NCBI RefSeq assembly: GCF_030698145.1
Contig: NZ_JAUYNW010000085.1
Location: forward strand, 1-64,000
DNA: 64,000 bases
Source of the DNA: Phenylobacterium sp.
GTDB lineage: Bacteria > Pseudomonadota > Alphaproteobacteria > Caulobacterales > Caulobacteraceae
Reading direction: 5' to 3'
Positions 63,520 to 64,000 of this stretch are shown one piece after another. Position numbers and translations under genes: made by a program. Numbering within the stretch: the first letter of the stretch is position 1; each line of letters starts with the position of its first letter. Below the pieces are notes generated by a model. The model was not told the origin of the DNA, made no database searches, and worked only from the letters and a program-made list of their open reading frames with translations.

Positions 63520-64000
63520 GTGCATTTTCCCCGCCTGCCCGACTGGCTGGTCTATCTGGCGGTGGTCCTGGCCCTGCTGATCGCCGCCGTGGGCCGCCAG
63601 GAACGCGCCGACGCCCCGCCGCCGCCGCCGCCGGTGGCCAGCGACGAGGGGCTGCCGCTGGGTCCGGCCTCGCCCTTCGACCCGTCCGTAGTGGTCGATG
63701 TGCCCGACCGGGCCGAGCCCGGGGTAGGCACCGCCTTCTCGGTCGCCGACCGTGGAGTCTGGGTCACCGCCCGGCACGTGGTCGACGGCTGCGCCCAGAC
63801 CGCCATCGTGGTCGCCGAGGGTCGCGGGGTGGAGGCGATCGTCCGCATCGACCCGCGTGGCGAGGCCGCCATCCTGACCACCGAGGGCGGGGCGCCGCCC
63901 CTGCCCATGGGCCTGGACCAGCCGCTGCGCCGGGGCGACCGCGCCTATCATCTGGGCTTCCCGCAGGGCCAGCCGGGGGAGGCGACTTCGCGCCTGCTGG
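63520..64000 (+). CDS. trypsin-like serine protease, 5' part (cut by window end)
   Basis: A GTG start opens HFPRLPDWLVYLAVVLALLIAAVG, an N-terminal membrane anchor or uncleaved signal. A short proline-rich linker follows, then the protease start PGVGTAFSVADRGVWVTARHVVDGC with the catalytic His. The usual acidic residue position reads RGEAAIL, Glu instead of Asp. The Ser region lies beyond base 64000; the last visible residues are FPQGQPGEATSRLL. The fold suggests a periplasmic protease of the HtrA/trypsin superfamily. Confidence 0.82.
   Translation, partial: MHFPRLPDWLVYLAVVLALLIAAVGRQERADAPPPPPPVASDEGLPLGPASPFDPSVVVDVPDRAEPGVGTAFSVADRGVWVTARHVVDGCAQTAIVVAEGRGVEAIVRIDPRGEAAILTTEGGAPPLPMGLDQPLRRGDRAYHLGFPQGQPGEATSRLL

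Overview
The window is high-GC, densely packed alphaproteobacterial chromosome. Gene content and order point to Caulobacteraceae, either Phenylobacterium or a close Caulobacter relative. Supporting signs are hslV and hslU flanking an extra gene, fabA-fabB-fabI together, purH beside a 180-kDa NAD-glutamate dehydrogenase, a CC0125/CC1285-type lipoprotein, and dispersed intergenic repeats carrying GANTC sites, the CcrM methylation target. No phage, insertion sequence, CRISPR array, rRNA operon or plasmid function is visible. Nearly all content is core metabolism, transport and regulation. Genus is inferred, not proven.

Layout. 1-9 kb: a class A penicillin-binding protein, a deletion scar joining two broken genes (LysR C-terminus and DUF2383 C-terminus), endonuclease III, DUF2244, an unknown 280-aa protein, and hslV / NTF2-like / hslU with a divergent moeB-like gene. 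8.6-16 kb: S9 peptidase, 2-hydroxyacid dehydrogenase, SH3 protein, then the type II fatty-acid genes fabA, fabB and fabI. 15.5-19 kb: an EmrAB-type efflux operon with its own TetR regulator. 19-24 kb: ubiquinone-type hydroxylase, Trm112, LON-domain protein, CnoX-like thioredoxin, ProX editing protein, DUF6065, tRNA-Gly(GCC). 24-26.5 kb: enoyl-CoA hydratase, then an apparent attenuator (Met/Ile/Thr-rich leader peptide plus terminator) in front of two small genes, the second an IlvM-like ACT protein, and a polytopic membrane protein. 26.7-34 kb: MHYT-GGDEF-EAL protein, lipoprotein, LysE, TauE, MAPEG, KTSC, argG, Lrp. 34-40 kb: Kup, SDR, MarC, pyrF, a Tyr/Gly-rich secreted protein, an SDHAF4-like protein. 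40-51 kb: rsmB-rpe-heparinase-purH and the giant glutamate dehydrogenase. 51-64 kb: AI-2E transporter, HerA-like ATPase, hybrid histidine kinase, several dehydrogenases, DMT transporter, quinone oxidoreductase, rlmN, DUF350, and a trypsin-like protease cut by the window end.

Two kinds of convergent junction stand out. Six pairs of opposing genes share a single CTAG or TTAG as both stop codons. Three others are separated by copies of a ~145-bp repeat whose central hairpin changes sequence in a compensatory way. Most long ORF-track entries on the opposite strand are high-GC shadows and were left out. Several track starts were moved to a downstream ATG, GTG or TTG with a better ribosome binding site or family match; the track writes alternative start codons as M.
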